Origin: Marvinbryantia formatexigens DSM 14469
GTDB lineage: Bacteria; Bacillota; Clostridia; Lachnospirales; Lachnospiraceae
Reading direction: 5' to 3'
Length of the DNA stretch: 64,000 nt
Assembly (NCBI RefSeq): GCF_025148285.1
Contig: NZ_CP102268.1
Location: 806,001 to 870,000 of the forward strand
Shown: positions 39,590 through 48,770 of the stretch, piece after piece
How the letters are laid out: each line of letters begins with the position of its first letter
How positions within the stretch are numbered: position 1 is the stretch's first letter
Program-made: the position numbers and the translations under genes
The notes under the pieces: model-generated
The model's input: the letters and a program-made list of their open reading frames with translations, nothing else
The model's database searches: none
Told to the model about the DNA's origin: nothing

Positions 39590-41650
39590 TTATTCCCCCG
39601 TCCCCTCCTGTGACCACAAATCTCTCTTCAGCTCATCGATGCGCCGGATACGCTCCAGCACCAGCGCCGCCTCATCCAGCATCGCCATAATGATGTCGTA
39701 CTCAAAGGAACCGATTTCCCGTCTTTCCTCCAGCACCATTCCGACGACCGCCAGGACATTTTCTCCCTCCATCACGGGAAGATATATCGCCAGGGCATCC
39801 GGCAGTGTGTGCGTGGTGCAGCCCGCCCGGCGCCCGTTTCCAAATACCCAGGCGGCTACCGCCTGTTCCGTCTCCGAGGTGTACGCCAGTCTCAGCTCAT
39901 CCTGCCGCGCTTCCTGCATGCCTCTGCGCAGATACACCACCGGCTGCCGGATATAGTCCTCTCTTTTTAGATAGATGATCACGGAAAAATTCATCAGCCT
40001 CTGAATCTGGGACGCTATCTCGCTTCCCACCGCTTCTGCCGTGTACGCCCGCCTCAGCCTGCGGCTGTTCGTCAGCAGGATTTCCGTCCGGTATGCCCGC
40101 TTGGCATTTTCCTCGCTCTGTCTCTGCACCTTCGTCATCATATAGGAGCAGAGGACACTGACCAGAAGCATCATGGCAAAGGTTACCGGATAATTATGCC
40201 CGTACGCCTTCAGCGTATGCAACGGCTGCGTAAAGAAATAATTAAAAAGCAGCACGCTGCAGACGGAGGCGAGCACAGAGCAGATATAGCCTTTCGTCAG
40301 TACCGCCGTCGCCATCACGCCGAGCAGGTAACCCATAATAATATTCGCCTCGGTAAGCTGCAGCCTGCGCATGAGCAGACCCGCCAGTGTGGCAGCCGCC
40401 ATCATCAGCAGCATCACCGCCATATCCGTACCGCTGATGCTTCCCAGTGATTTTGCGGCGGCGCTTCGGGCAGGCCGGTACGCCTGCTGCTCCCGCTCCT
40501 TTTTCAAATCGGGAATGATATACACATCCAGATTCGGGGCGTACTCGTTGATGCTGTCCACCATCGTTCCCCGCTTCTGTCCCAGAAAAAGCCGGTGATT
40601 TGTTCTTCCCATCACCAGCTTTGTCACATTGCCCGCCTTTGCGTACTCCGCAATCTGCCGGGCGATATCCTCGCCATACACCGTCACGATTTTGGCGCCC
40701 AGCGTCCGGGCAAGGCGGATATTCTCGTCCCGGCGTTTTTTCGATTTTTCATCCATATCCTGCAGGCTGCGGTTTTCCACATAGAGCGCCGTGAAATCCG
40801 CGTGAAACGCATAAGCCAGCCTCGCCGCCGTCCGGATGACTTTGGCGTTGGTTGGCGACGGGGAAATGCAGGTCAGAACATGCTCTCCGGCAGAGAGCTC
40901 GCCTGTTCCCATCGCCTTTTTTTCTTCCTCCGCCAGATAATTTACGCGGCCCGCCATCCTCCGCAGCGCAATCTCGCGCAGCGCGACCAGCTTATCCTTT
41001 GTAAAGAAATTCTGCAGAGCTCTCTGCGCCTGCTTCCGGGGATAAATCTTCCCCTCCTCCATGCGCTCAATCAGCTCCTGTGCCTCGATATCCACCAGCT
41101 TCACCTGGTCCGCCTCATCGAAAATGCTATCCGGGATCCGCTCCTTTACCGCGATGCCGGTAATGCCCTCCACGATATCATTGAGGCTTTCCAGATGCTG
41201 GATATTCACGGTCGTATATACATTTACTCCATGCTCCAGCAGCTCCTCTATGTCCTGGTAGCGTTTCTGATGGCGGCAGCCGGGCGCGTTGGTGTGCGCC
41301 AGCTCATCCACCAGCAGCACCCGCGGGCGGCGCTTCAGAGCAGCGTCAAGGTCGAACTCGCGGACATGGATTCCTTTATATTCCACCATCAGATACGGCA
41401 GTGTCTCCAGGTCCTTCATCAGAGCCGTCGTCTCCGGACGCGCGTGCGGCTCCACATAACCGGCGACCACATCCACTCTGTGCTTTTTCAGATTCTGCGC
41501 CGCTTCCAGCATTGCATAGGTCTTTCCCGTCCCCGCGGCAAAGCCCAGAAAAATCTTCAGCTTTCCGCGCTCCTTTTTCCGGGCGCGCTCATCCTCCGCC
41601 TGAATTCTTGCCAGAAGCTGCTCCGGTCCCGGTCTTTCACCTTCTCCCAT
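39590..41650 (-). CDS. KdpD-like sensor without a kinase domain
   Basis: 686 residues. KdpD domain with GFAAGTGKTYAML near 30-42 and DELAHTNAPGCRHQKRYQDI, a universal-stress-like domain (CISPSPTNAKVIRTAA), DUF4118 membrane helices at about 400-495, and a GAF-like region to the end (TEQAVAAWVFGNGRRAG). HisKA and HATPase domains are absent: the protein stops after LERIRRIDELKRDLWSQEGTGE, with no kinase sequence in the following bases. It follows kdpC. Short KdpD proteins are known in some bacteria. This one coexists with a complete KdpD 3 kb away, so it may modulate it or sense directly. Confidence 0.9.
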   Translation of the reverse strand: MGEGERPGPEQLLARIQAEDERARKKERGKLKIFLGFAAGTGKTYAMLEAAQNLKKHRVDVVAGYVEPHARPETTALMKDLETLPYLMVEYKGIHVREFDLDAALKRRPRVLLVDELAHTNAPGCRHQKRYQDIEELLEHGVNVYTTVNIQHLESLNDIVEGITGIAVKERIPDSIFDEADQVKLVDIEAQELIERMEEGKIYPRKQAQRALQNFFTKDKLVALREIALRRMAGRVNYLAEEEKKAMGTGELSAGEHVLTCISPSPTNAKVIRTAARLAYAFHADFTALYVENRSLQDMDEKSKKRRDENIRLARTLGAKIVTVYGEDIARQIAEYAKAGNVTKLVMGRTNHRLFLGQKRGTMVDSINEYAPNLDVYIIPDLKKEREQQAYRPARSAAAKSLGSISGTDMAVMLLMMAAATLAGLLMRRLQLTEANIIMGYLLGVMATAVLTKGYICSVLASVCSVLLFNYFFTQPLHTLKAYGHNYPVTFAMMLLVSVLCSYMMTKVQRQSEENAKRAYRTEILLTNSRRLRRAYTAEAVGSEIASQIQRLMNFSVIIYLKREDYIRQPVVYLRRGMQEARQDELRLAYTSETEQAVAAWVFGNGRRAGCTTHTLPDALAIYLPVMEGENVLAVVGMVLEERREIGSFEYDIIMAMLDEAALVLERIRRIDELKRDLWSQEGTGE

Positions 41651-41699
41651 TGTTCTTCCCCCTCTCCTGCTCTTTGACCCGCCGTCGCGGCAAAGATTT

Positions 41700-41791
41700 C
41701 CGTCAGGCTTTCAAAATATCTCCGGCATCAGGCTGACATTTTTCCCGCCAGCCTTCCCGTCAGGCTTTCAAAATATCTCCGGCGTCAGGCT
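41700..41791. repeat. 35-bp direct repeat at the kdpC 3' end
   Basis: Copies at 41700-41734 and 41757-41791, 34/35 identical (core GGCTTTCAAAATATCTCCGG). The second copy includes the last codons and stop of kdpC, so the first looks like a duplicated kdpC tail. Confidence 0.85.
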
Positions 41792-42396
41792 TCCAGGATG
41801 CCGTCCAGCATCAGATTGACCTCCAGCACGTTGACGGTTTCCTCACCGAAGATTCCCAGGAAGCGTCCGCTGCTGCATTTGTCAATAATCGCCCGGACTT
41901 CATCCTCCGTCATATTGTTTGCTTTTGCCAGCCGCGGCACCTGGTATTCGGCTGCCGCCGGGGAAATATGCGGGTCCAGCCCGCTGCCGGAGCAGGTGAC
42001 CAGATCCTCCGGGGTTTTCGTTTCATCCATATCGGGATTTGCCGCTCTGAGCTTTTCCACACGCTCCTTTACAAGCTGTCCGTATTTCTCACTTTCCGGA
42101 GACAGGTTGGAGGGCGACGCATACAGCAGCGTCTTTCCGTTTTCATCCCTGTAGGTGGAGACGTCGATGTTCATGATTCTTCCCCACATATGGGCTTCAT
42201 CCGTGTACTGCTGCCCCAGCAGCTCCGATCCGTACTTTTTCCCGTCCACCTCAATGATACTGCCGTTCGCCTGCTCCGGAAAGAGCACCTGGGCGATACC
42301 GGTCACAACGCCGGTATAAAGAATCCCGCACAGTACCGTGAAGATAAGGAACATGATTATTGCCTTCGGTATTACCGACTTTATATCCTTCATCAT
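41785..42396 (-). CDS. kdpC: K+-transporting ATPase subunit C
   Basis: 203 residues from ATG 42396 (GGGAGG six bases before). One N-terminal helix at about 12-34 and a periplasmic-type domain with the KdpC features GSELLGQQYTDEAHMWGR, SNLSPESEKYGQLV and VTCSGSGLDPHISPAAAEYQVPRLAKAN. Peripheral stabilising subunit of the KdpFABC high-affinity K+ pump. It is 15 bp after kdpB. Confidence 0.95.
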   Translation of the reverse strand: MMKDIKSVIPKAIIMFLIFTVLCGILYTGVVTGIAQVLFPEQANGSIIEVDGKKYGSELLGQQYTDEAHMWGRIMNIDVSTYRDENGKTLLYASPSNLSPESEKYGQLVKERVEKLRAANPDMDETKTPEDLVTCSGSGLDPHISPAAAEYQVPRLAKANNMTEDEVRAIIDKCSSGRFLGIFGEETVNVLEVNLMLDGILEA

Positions 42397-42410
42397 TTTC
42401 AACCTCCCTT

Positions 42411-44480
42411 TTATACCAGATGGGCAGCCGTCAGCAGAACGTCAATCAGCTTGATAAAGATGAACGGCGCCGCCAGACCGCCAAGGCCATAGACGAGCAG
42501 ATTCCTGGACAGCAGCTTTCCGGCGGATACCTCGCGGTATTTTACGCCCCTCAGCGCCAGCGGAATCAGCGCGATAATAATCAGCGCATTGTAGATGATT
42601 GCCGAGAGCACCGCGCTCTGCGGAGAATGCAGCCCCATGATGTTCAGCGCGGAAAGTCCCGGATACAGTCCCACGAACAGCGCCGGTATGATAGCGAAAT
42701 ACTTTGCCACATCGTTTGCAATCGAGAAGGTCGTCAGACTGCCTCTCGTCATCAGAAGCTGCTTTCCTATCCGCACGACGTCGATCAGCTTTGTCGGCGA
42801 AGAATCCAGGTCCACCATGTTGCCCGCTTCCTTTGCCGCCTGGGTGCCGGTATTCATGGCTACCGCCACATCTGCCTGCGCCAGCGCCGGCGCGTCGTTC
42901 GTTCCGTCCCCGGTCATCGCCACCAGATGTCCCTGCGCCTGCAGCGTGCGAATCATGTCCAGCTTTCCCTCCGGCGTTGCCTGCGCCAGGAAATCGTCCA
43001 CGCCCGCCTCCGCTGCGATAGCCGCCGCTGTTATCGGGTTGTCGCCGGTAATCATGACGGTTTTGATGCCCATCTTCCGCAAATCGGCAAACTTTTCCTT
43101 TACGCCCTGCTTGATGATATCCTTCAGGTAAACCACGCCGAGAATCCGGTGATTCTTTGCCACGACCAGCGGCGTGCCGCCTTTGGAGGCAACGTCCCGC
43201 ACTATTCTGTCGCATTCTTCAGAATACGTGCCGCCCGCCTTTGTCACATACGCCTGCATCGCCTCCGCAGCTCCCTTACGGATTTCATTGCCGTCAAAGT
43301 CGACGCCGCTCATGCGGGTTGCCGCCGTGAAGGGAATAAACTTCATATTTTTATCCTGCAGGCTTCTTTCACGGATACCGAATTTTTCTTTTGCAAGCAC
43401 GACCACGCTGCGTCCCTCCGGCGTCTCATCCGCCAGGGATGAGAGCTGGGCGGCATCCGCCAGCTCCCGGACGTCCACGCCCTTCACCGGAAGAAATTCC
43501 GCCGCCTGCCGGTTTCCAAGGGTAATCGTTCCGGTTTTATCCAGCATCAGAATATCCACGTCGCCGGCGGCTTCAATCGCTCTTCCGCTCATCGCCAGCA
43601 CATTTGCCTGGTTCAGCCGCGACATGCCCGCAATTCCGATGGCGGAAAGCAGCGCGCCGATGGTCGTCGGCGCCAGGCACACCAGCAGAGCGACCAGCGT
43701 TGTTACAGAGGTCGGATTTTCAATTCCCGCCAGCCTTGCGGAAAAAAGCGAATACGTATAAAGCGACATCGTAACCAGGATAAAGATAATGGACAGCGCC
43801 ACCAGAAAAATCTGCAGGGCAATCTCGTTGGGCGTCTTTTTCCTTGCCGCGCCCTCGACCATCGCAATCATCTTATCCAGAAAGCTTTCGCCCGCCTCAC
43901 TGGTTACTTTTACCACGATCCAGTCTGACAAAAGCAGCGTACCGCCGGTAACGGCGCTGCGGTCCCCGCCTGCCTCGCGGATAACGGGCGCCGATTCGCC
44001 GGTAATGGCACTCTCATCCACGGAAGCGGCTCCTTCGATGACCTCGCCGTCCGCCGGAATCTGCTCTCCGGCTTTCACTATCACAATATCGCCTTTTTTC
44101 AGCTTTGCGGACGGAACCGCGGTGATGCAATCTTTCTCCTTCTGCGATGGAATCTTATGCGCTTCCACATCCCGGCGGGAGGCTCTCAGCGCATCCGCCT
44201 GCGCCTTGCCCCTGCCCTCCGCGATGGCTTCCGCAAAGTTGGCAAATAATACGGTAAACCACAGTATCACGGAAATCGCAAAGGTATAGCCGCTGGGTGC
44301 ATCCTTCATCCCGAAAAGCGAGACAATCCACAGCACCGTTGTCAGTATCGCTGAGACAAATACCAGAAACATGACCGGATTTTTTGCCTGGGTCTTCGGT
44401 TTCAGCTTTATAAAAGAATCTTTAATGGCTCTGCCCACCATTTTCCGGTCAGCGAGAGCGCTTTTTTGTTGCTTACTCAT
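42411..44480 (-). CDS. kdpB: K+-transporting ATPase subunit B (P-type ATPase)
   Basis: 689 residues. Actuator motif TGES (ITGESAPV), phosphorylation site [10 protein letters not shown] with Asp near 310, nucleotide-binding segment, and hinge [17 protein letters not shown]. Catalytic subunit that hydrolyses ATP for K+ import with KdpA. ATG 44480 is used because AGGAGG stands before it; an ATG eight codons upstream has no such site. Confidence 0.97.
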   Translation of the reverse strand: MSKQQKSALADRKMVGRAIKDSFIKLKPKTQAKNPVMFLVFVSAILTTVLWIVSLFGMKDAPSGYTFAISVILWFTVLFANFAEAIAEGRGKAQADALRASRRDVEAHKIPSQKEKDCITAVPSAKLKKGDIVIVKAGEQIPADGEVIEGAASVDESAITGESAPVIREAGGDRSAVTGGTLLLSDWIVVKVTSEAGESFLDKMIAMVEGAARKKTPNEIALQIFLVALSIIFILVTMSLYTYSLFSARLAGIENPTSVTTLVALLVCLAPTTIGALLSAIGIAGMSRLNQANVLAMSGRAIEAAGDVDILMLDKTGTITLGNRQAAEFLPVKGVDVRELADAAQLSSLADETPEGRSVVVLAKEKFGIRERSLQDKNMKFIPFTAATRMSGVDFDGNEIRKGAAEAMQAYVTKAGGTYSEECDRIVRDVASKGGTPLVVAKNHRILGVVYLKDIIKQGVKEKFADLRKMGIKTVMITGDNPITAAAIAAEAGVDDFLAQATPEGKLDMIRTLQAQGHLVAMTGDGTNDAPALAQADVAVAMNTGTQAAKEAGNMVDLDSSPTKLIDVVRIGKQLLMTRGSLTTFSIANDVAKYFAIIPALFVGLYPGLSALNIMGLHSPQSAVLSAIIYNALIIIALIPLALRGVKYREVSAGKLLSRNLLVYGLGGLAAPFIFIKLIDVLLTAAHLV

Positions 44481-44522
44481 ATATAGAAACCTCCTTTTGT
44501 GCATTCTGCTCTGTTATGCGGC

Positions 44523-46328
44523 TCATCCGAAGAACTCGGCAAGCGGTCCAAGCGCCAGCGCCGGGAAGAAGCTGAGCGCGCCGATTAAGAGCACAACGAA
44601 AATCAGCAGAAATACAAACATCGCGTTGGTCGTGGAAAGTGTTCCCGCCGTAACCGCAATTTTCTTTTTGCCCGCCAGGCTTCCGGCAATCGCCAGCGTT
44701 CCGGCAATCGGCAGGAAACGTACAAACAGCATGACAAGACCGATGCTCACGTTCAGAAATACCGTGTTGGCATTAAATCCGGCAAAAGCGGAGCCGTTGT
44801 TTCCGCCTGCGGAGCTGTATGCATAAAGCAATTCTGAGAAGCCATGCGCGCCGCCGTTGTTCAGACTGTCCATCACCTCCGGAACCGCCGCGGCAATCCC
44901 GCTGCCCACCAGAATACCAATCGGCGTCGCCAGGCAGACCAGAACCGCCCATTTCATTTCATAGGGCTCAATTTTTTTGCCGAGAAATTCCGGCGTACGC
45001 CCTACCATGAGTCCGGCGATAAACACCGTCAGTATTGCAAACGCAAGCATTCCGTACAGACCGCATCCGGTACCGCCGAAGACGACCTCGCCAAGCTGCA
45101 TCAGAAGCATCGGCACCATACCGCCAAGCGGCGTGTAACTGTCATGCATGGAGTTTACAGAACCATTGGAAGCCGCCGTGGTAAATACCGCCCAGGTGGA
45201 CGACGTTGCAATGCCGAACCGCGTCTCCTTGCCTTCCATGTTGCCTCCCGCCTGATTCTCTGCAGACGTATCCACATATTCATTTTCTGTAAGCTGCGTC
45301 GCCGCGCTCTGCTCACTTACGGCTACACATGCCAGCGCCGCGCACAGGCAGATAAACATAGCGGCAAATATCGCAATGCCCTGCTTTTTATTTTTTACTG
45401 CGGAGCCGAAGGTAAAGCACAGCGTCGCCGGAATCAGCAGAATGGCAATCATTTCCACCATATTTGTAAAGGCGTTCGGGTTCTCCAGCGGATGCGCTGA
45501 GTTGACGCCCATGAAGCCGCCGCCGTTGGTTCCGGACTGTTTAATTGCCACCTGGCTTGCCGCCGGTCCCATCGGAACAAACTGCTCTGTCACTATTTCC
45601 GCATCGGGAACGATTTCCCCGTCTACCGTTACCGTCCCGGCTTCTGTATCAATGACGGCATCCTCCAGAATTTCGCCGTCCGCACTGACTGCTACCGGTT
45701 CCAGCAACGATACCATTTCCGCGCCTTTTAAGTTCTGGATAACGCCGCCGCCCACCAGAAGCAGCGAGATAACCAGGTTCAGCGGCAGCAGCACATGGAT
45801 GACGATTCTCGTCATATCTGTCCAGAAGCTGCCAAGCCCCTTTGTTTTTACGCCGATGAATCCGCGAATCATCGCAAACAGCACTGCAATGCCGGTCGCC
45901 GCCGAAACGAAATTCTGCACCGTCAGTCCGAGCGCCTGCGTCAGATAGCTCAGCGTGGATTCGCCGCTGTACGCCTGCCAGTTGGTGTTCGTCACGAAGC
46001 TGGCGGTCGTATTAAACGCCAGGTCCCATTTCACACCGGGAAGCCTCTGCGGATTTCCCGGAAGCACTCCCTGCAGAAGCTGCAGCAGAAACAGAAATAC
46101 AAAGCCTGCCGCCGAGAAAAAAGCAACGCTCCACGCATACTTTTTCCATGTCATCTGCTCATCCGGATCAATTCTCATTATCCGGTATACCGCCTTTTCA
46201 CAGGGATTCAGAATCCCCGACAAAAATGTTTTTTCGCCGTTCATTACTTTTTTCATATAAGCGCCCAGCGGAATTGCCAGAACCACCAGAACAGCAAGAT
46301 ACAAAATATACTGCAGCACCGCGTTCAT
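44523..46328 (-). CDS. kdpA: K+-transporting ATPase subunit A
   Basis: 601 residues, about ten helices, with the four-fold pore repeat seen in segments such as NTTASFVTNTNWQAYSGE, KQSGTNGGGFMGVNSAHPLENP, TAASNGSVNSMHDSYTPLGG and AGGNNGSAFAGFNANT, which carry the selectivity-filter glycines. An acidic insert of about 45 residues (PVAVSADGEILEDAVIDTEAG and onward) in the loop before the second pore segment makes it longer than the E. coli protein (557). The start overlaps the kdpF stop by ATGA. Confidence 0.97.
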   Translation of the reverse strand: MNAVLQYILYLAVLVVLAIPLGAYMKKVMNGEKTFLSGILNPCEKAVYRIMRIDPDEQMTWKKYAWSVAFFSAAGFVFLFLLQLLQGVLPGNPQRLPGVKWDLAFNTTASFVTNTNWQAYSGESTLSYLTQALGLTVQNFVSAATGIAVLFAMIRGFIGVKTKGLGSFWTDMTRIVIHVLLPLNLVISLLLVGGGVIQNLKGAEMVSLLEPVAVSADGEILEDAVIDTEAGTVTVDGEIVPDAEIVTEQFVPMGPAASQVAIKQSGTNGGGFMGVNSAHPLENPNAFTNMVEMIAILLIPATLCFTFGSAVKNKKQGIAIFAAMFICLCAALACVAVSEQSAATQLTENEYVDTSAENQAGGNMEGKETRFGIATSSTWAVFTTAASNGSVNSMHDSYTPLGGMVPMLLMQLGEVVFGGTGCGLYGMLAFAILTVFIAGLMVGRTPEFLGKKIEPYEMKWAVLVCLATPIGILVGSGIAAAVPEVMDSLNNGGAHGFSELLYAYSSAGGNNGSAFAGFNANTVFLNVSIGLVMLFVRFLPIAGTLAIAGSLAGKKKIAVTAGTLSTTNAMFVFLLIFVVLLIGALSFFPALALGPLAEFFG

Positions 46329-46417
46329 GCCTGGTCATCTCCCTTCATTAAAATGTACACATACCACAGCAGCATTGCCACCGCGCATATGCCGATAACT
46401 GCAACCATTACATTCAT
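46325..46417 (-). CDS. kdpF: KdpF small membrane subunit
   Basis: 30 residues: a single membrane helix MNVMVAVIGICAVAMLLW followed by YVYILMKGDDQA. AAAAGGAGG lies before the ATG, and the stop overlaps kdpA (ATGA). The size, hydrophobic pattern and place before kdpA match KdpF, the stabilising peptide of the Kdp complex. Confidence 0.85.
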   Translation of the reverse strand: MNVMVAVIGICAVAMLLWYVYILMKGDDQA

Positions 46418-46429
46418 AATCTTCTCCTC

Positions 46430-46640
46430 CTTTTCAGCAACTATCTTACTTCCTTCTTCTTAAAAAAGGTGTTAAGCATTCGTGCCGGATATTAAGATGG
46501 GATAAATTGAAATCTGAAAGAAATGGAGGGTGCCGATTCCCGTATTATGCCATGTTATAACATGATCGCTGTACGGCTTGGTATAACACTGTATGATATT
46601 GCACTGTGTGATCCGGCATGATATTACATGTTATCGCTTT
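46430..46640. promoter_or_regulatory. kdp upstream region with palindromes
   Basis: No gene is seen. It contains the perfect 14-bp palindrome CATGTTATAACATG (46551-46564) and related half sites (GGTATAACACTG near 46579, ACATGTTATC near 46627). A weak minus-strand promoter reads TTAACA ... TAAGAT with a spacer that is too long. These are candidate KdpE or repressor sites. No c-di-AMP (ydaO) riboswitch pattern was recognised. Confidence 0.45.
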
Positions 46641-46642
46641 AT

Positions 46643-46834
46643 TTACAGCCACCCGAACAGCCACGCCATCGGAAAGGCGATGACTATCGTGCAGATACTG
46701 ACACACGCCAGAATAAAAGCCGGCATTCCGATAAATATAGAAAGAAAGCCGAGAACCGGATGATGCCAGACAAATTTCTCCACCTTCAAATCAAGTCTGT
46801 TTTCAAATTTTTTCAGGATTTTTATGATACTCAT
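46643..46834 (-). CDS. Small two-helix membrane protein, unknown
   Basis: 63 residues: an amphipathic start (MSIIKILKKFENRLDLKVEKFVWHHP), then two membrane helices (VLGFLSIFIGMPAFILACVS and ICTIVIAFPMAWLFGWL). AGGTG is five bases before the ATG. It is transcribed towards the kdp operon but is separated from it by about 225 bp. Not recognised. Confidence 0.55.
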   Translation of the reverse strand: MSIIKILKKFENRLDLKVEKFVWHHPVLGFLSIFIGMPAFILACVSICTIVIAFPMAWLFGWL

Positions 46835-47211
46835 AGCAACACCTGCAATCCGTCTCTGAAGCCTGTAGAGCCTGTCTTCCGAAGCCTGCTCCCGGAATCT
46901 GTGTCCGGAAACCTGCCCCCGGAATCCGTGTCCGGAAACCAGGCTTCGGAAGCCGGATTGTTTTCCTTTCCTGCGCCCGCTCTGCCGGGCACTGTCTGTT
47001 TATAATAAGCATATCGCCGGAAAAATTAAAAAGGGGAAAGGATGAGAGGGGATGCGTTAAAGAAATGTAAAGAGACAGGGAATTTTTCTAAGCCATACCT
47101 GCAGAAGCTGCCACTGGCAGCTTGCTTCGTCTGCATGTAAACCTTGTCGTCGCAACCGGGAGCTTTTCGGGCAGTGGCTGCCACTGACAGCTTCCTTCGG
47201 ATGCATGACAA
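46835..47211. other. Non-coding stretch with short repeats and hairpins
   Basis: No convincing gene. It contains two copies of a 23-base unit around 46892-46937 (core CCGGAATC-Y-GTGTCCGGAAACC) and the hairpin AAGCTGCCA-CT-GGCAGCTT at 47107-47126, with a second related sequence at 47177-47196 (GGCTGCCACTGACAGCTTCC). Short open frames here have no ribosome-binding site and encode the repeats. Confidence 0.55.
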
Positions 47212-47243
47212 CAAAAAAACGACAAAGATTTCTCTCTGCCGTT
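47212..47243 (-). terminator. Terminator after the HigA-type gene
   Basis: Minus strand: 11-bp stem (three G-U pairs) AACGGCAGAGA/TCTTTGTCGTT with a GAAA tetraloop, followed by a T-run of seven or more. It is about 50 bases past the stop. Confidence 0.85.
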
Positions 47244-47295
47244 TTAATACATCAGTACCACCGTATTATTCACATACCCTGCAAAACATCATGCT

Positions 47296-48375
47296 CTAAA
47301 TTACTGGTTTTATCTGATATTTGTGTTTCAAAGATTTCATACTCTGGTCATCCGGACTGATAATTCCGTCTTTCTGTAATCTTCCCAGAACAATTCCGGG
47401 ATCGCGGTCAATCTGATTTGCAAAAAGACATATTGACTGCAAAGTAAATTGCCCGTTATCTCTGAACTTCTGATATTGCCCGACCGGAATCAGGCTGTCC
47501 TCCGCATACTTATTCGCCAGCTCTTCCTGCACGCCTGTCTCTTTATCGAAGGAAATACCATAATCTCCATTCATTATATGTCCAATTTCATGAAACAGTG
47601 TAAACCAGAAAGAATCTGCGCTCAATCTTCTGTCGTTGACCATCAGCATAATATTGTTGCCAATTTTCTTCGTGGCTCCATTAATCTGTGAGCCGGAAAT
47701 GTTAGGTAAAATAATAAAAATTACACCAGCTTCAAGAAATGCCTTAAATATGAGCTGGTAAAATTCCTTATGATTTTCCGTTAAAGTCAGCGCATATTTT
47801 GCCGCATTCTCAAATCTGTGTTTATTGAAACCGGGTGCTTCTATTTTTAGTGCTTTGTTCGTAGCAATCTGCACCATTGCATTCGCTTTTATCGTATCTG
47901 CCTGCGTTAATTGCTTCGCAGAGCTTCTGAAACTGACCGCCATGTCCTTTTGAGTAAGAACTCTCAAGGTTGCTACATTCAAAAATTTTCTTACTTCTTT
48001 TATCTGTTCGTCGCACCCTTCTGGAAAATCAGGCAAACCGAAATTATCCCTAAAGTATCCGTAATCAAGACTTTCGAAAACTACTCGCTCTGTTACAAAT
48101 TCTTCATCCGATTTAAATTCCGTAATCAATTCATCGTAAGCATTCTGCAAATGTAGCCAGTACGCCGCACTCGTACCAAGCATTCGCGAAAGCTTCATAG
48201 CCATATCTACAGACAGGCTTTGCTCGCCCCTGATTAAAAGACTGAGATTTTTTGGGGTTGTATCAAGCCTTTTTGCAAAATCTTCCTGTGTCAGCCCGCT
48301 GTCATCTACAATTTCTTTGATATAATAACCAGGATGGAATGCAACAGTATCCTTATACTTGATATAGTTACTCAT
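47296..48375 (-). CDS. HigA-type antitoxin fused to an ImmA/IrrE metallopeptidase domain
   Basis: 359 residues. Helix-turn-helix domain at about 12-75 (HPGYYIKEIVDDSGLTQEDFAKRLDTTPKNLSLLIRGEQ in parts) and a C-terminal ImmA/IrrE domain with the zinc motif FHEIGHIMNGDYG (about 258-270). Family members act as antitoxin or repressor and may cleave partner proteins. GGAGG lies 12 bases before the ATG. The gene directly follows and overlaps what remains of a RelE/HigB-like toxin gene. Confidence 0.88.
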   Translation of the reverse strand: MSNYIKYKDTVAFHPGYYIKEIVDDSGLTQEDFAKRLDTTPKNLSLLIRGEQSLSVDMAMKLSRMLGTSAAYWLHLQNAYDELITEFKSDEEFVTERVVFESLDYGYFRDNFGLPDFPEGCDEQIKEVRKFLNVATLRVLTQKDMAVSFRSSAKQLTQADTIKANAMVQIATNKALKIEAPGFNKHRFENAAKYALTLTENHKEFYQLIFKAFLEAGVIFIILPNISGSQINGATKKIGNNIMLMVNDRRLSADSFWFTLFHEIGHIMNGDYGISFDKETGVQEELANKYAEDSLIPVGQYQKFRDNGQFTLQSICLFANQIDRDPGIVLGRLQKDGIISPDDQSMKSLKHKYQIKPVI

Positions 48376-48558
48376 AATGCTTGCTCACCTCCGAAATTTC
48401 TACTATCTTAACAATTCCTGCAATCCTGTCTATATTACATGGACGATATTATCTTTTAAATTCTCTGCATTTTCAAGAGCATTAATACGTGCCAACAAAC
48501 TGACTGATAATGGAATATTACCATTAAACAATTTTTTGCTGCTGACAGATTCGTACAT
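48368..48558 (-). pseudogene. Remnant of a HigB/RelE-like toxin gene
   Basis: From 48558 the frame reads MYESVSSKKLFNGNIPLSV... for 42 codons and stops at 48430. Another frame then carries DRIAGIVKIVEISEVSKHYE and stops at 48368, overlapping the HigA-type start. The two pieces resemble the front/middle and the last 20 residues of the toxin usually encoded before HigA genes of this type; the region between is missing. No ribosome-binding site precedes the first ATG. The antitoxin seems to have outlived its toxin. The family match is from memory of such toxins and is moderate. Confidence 0.5.
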
Positions 48559-48770
48559 TGCAGTTTAAGCCTCCCGGATGCATATATTACCCGCAAGTCA
48601 TTCCTCCTTATTCAGATTACCTTTCTGGTAATCTGATTATATCACTGTTCTCTTTAGAAGTCAGCCACAGCACAAACTATTTTCTAGTAATTTAAAACCA
48701 TTTTTTATAATTCTCTTTTTGTATTAATTTAATTATTTTTACTCTGATACTTCCATTTCATTTCACATTT

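Noticed and set aside
46430-46640. c-di-AMP (ydaO) riboswitch before kdp
   Set aside because: The conserved ydaO sequence blocks were not found on the minus strand.
46803-47012. 69-residue minus-strand frame with PGAGFRTQI repeats
   Set aside because: It encodes short DNA repeats in a non-coding gap, has no ribosome-binding site and overlaps the better supported 63-residue gene.
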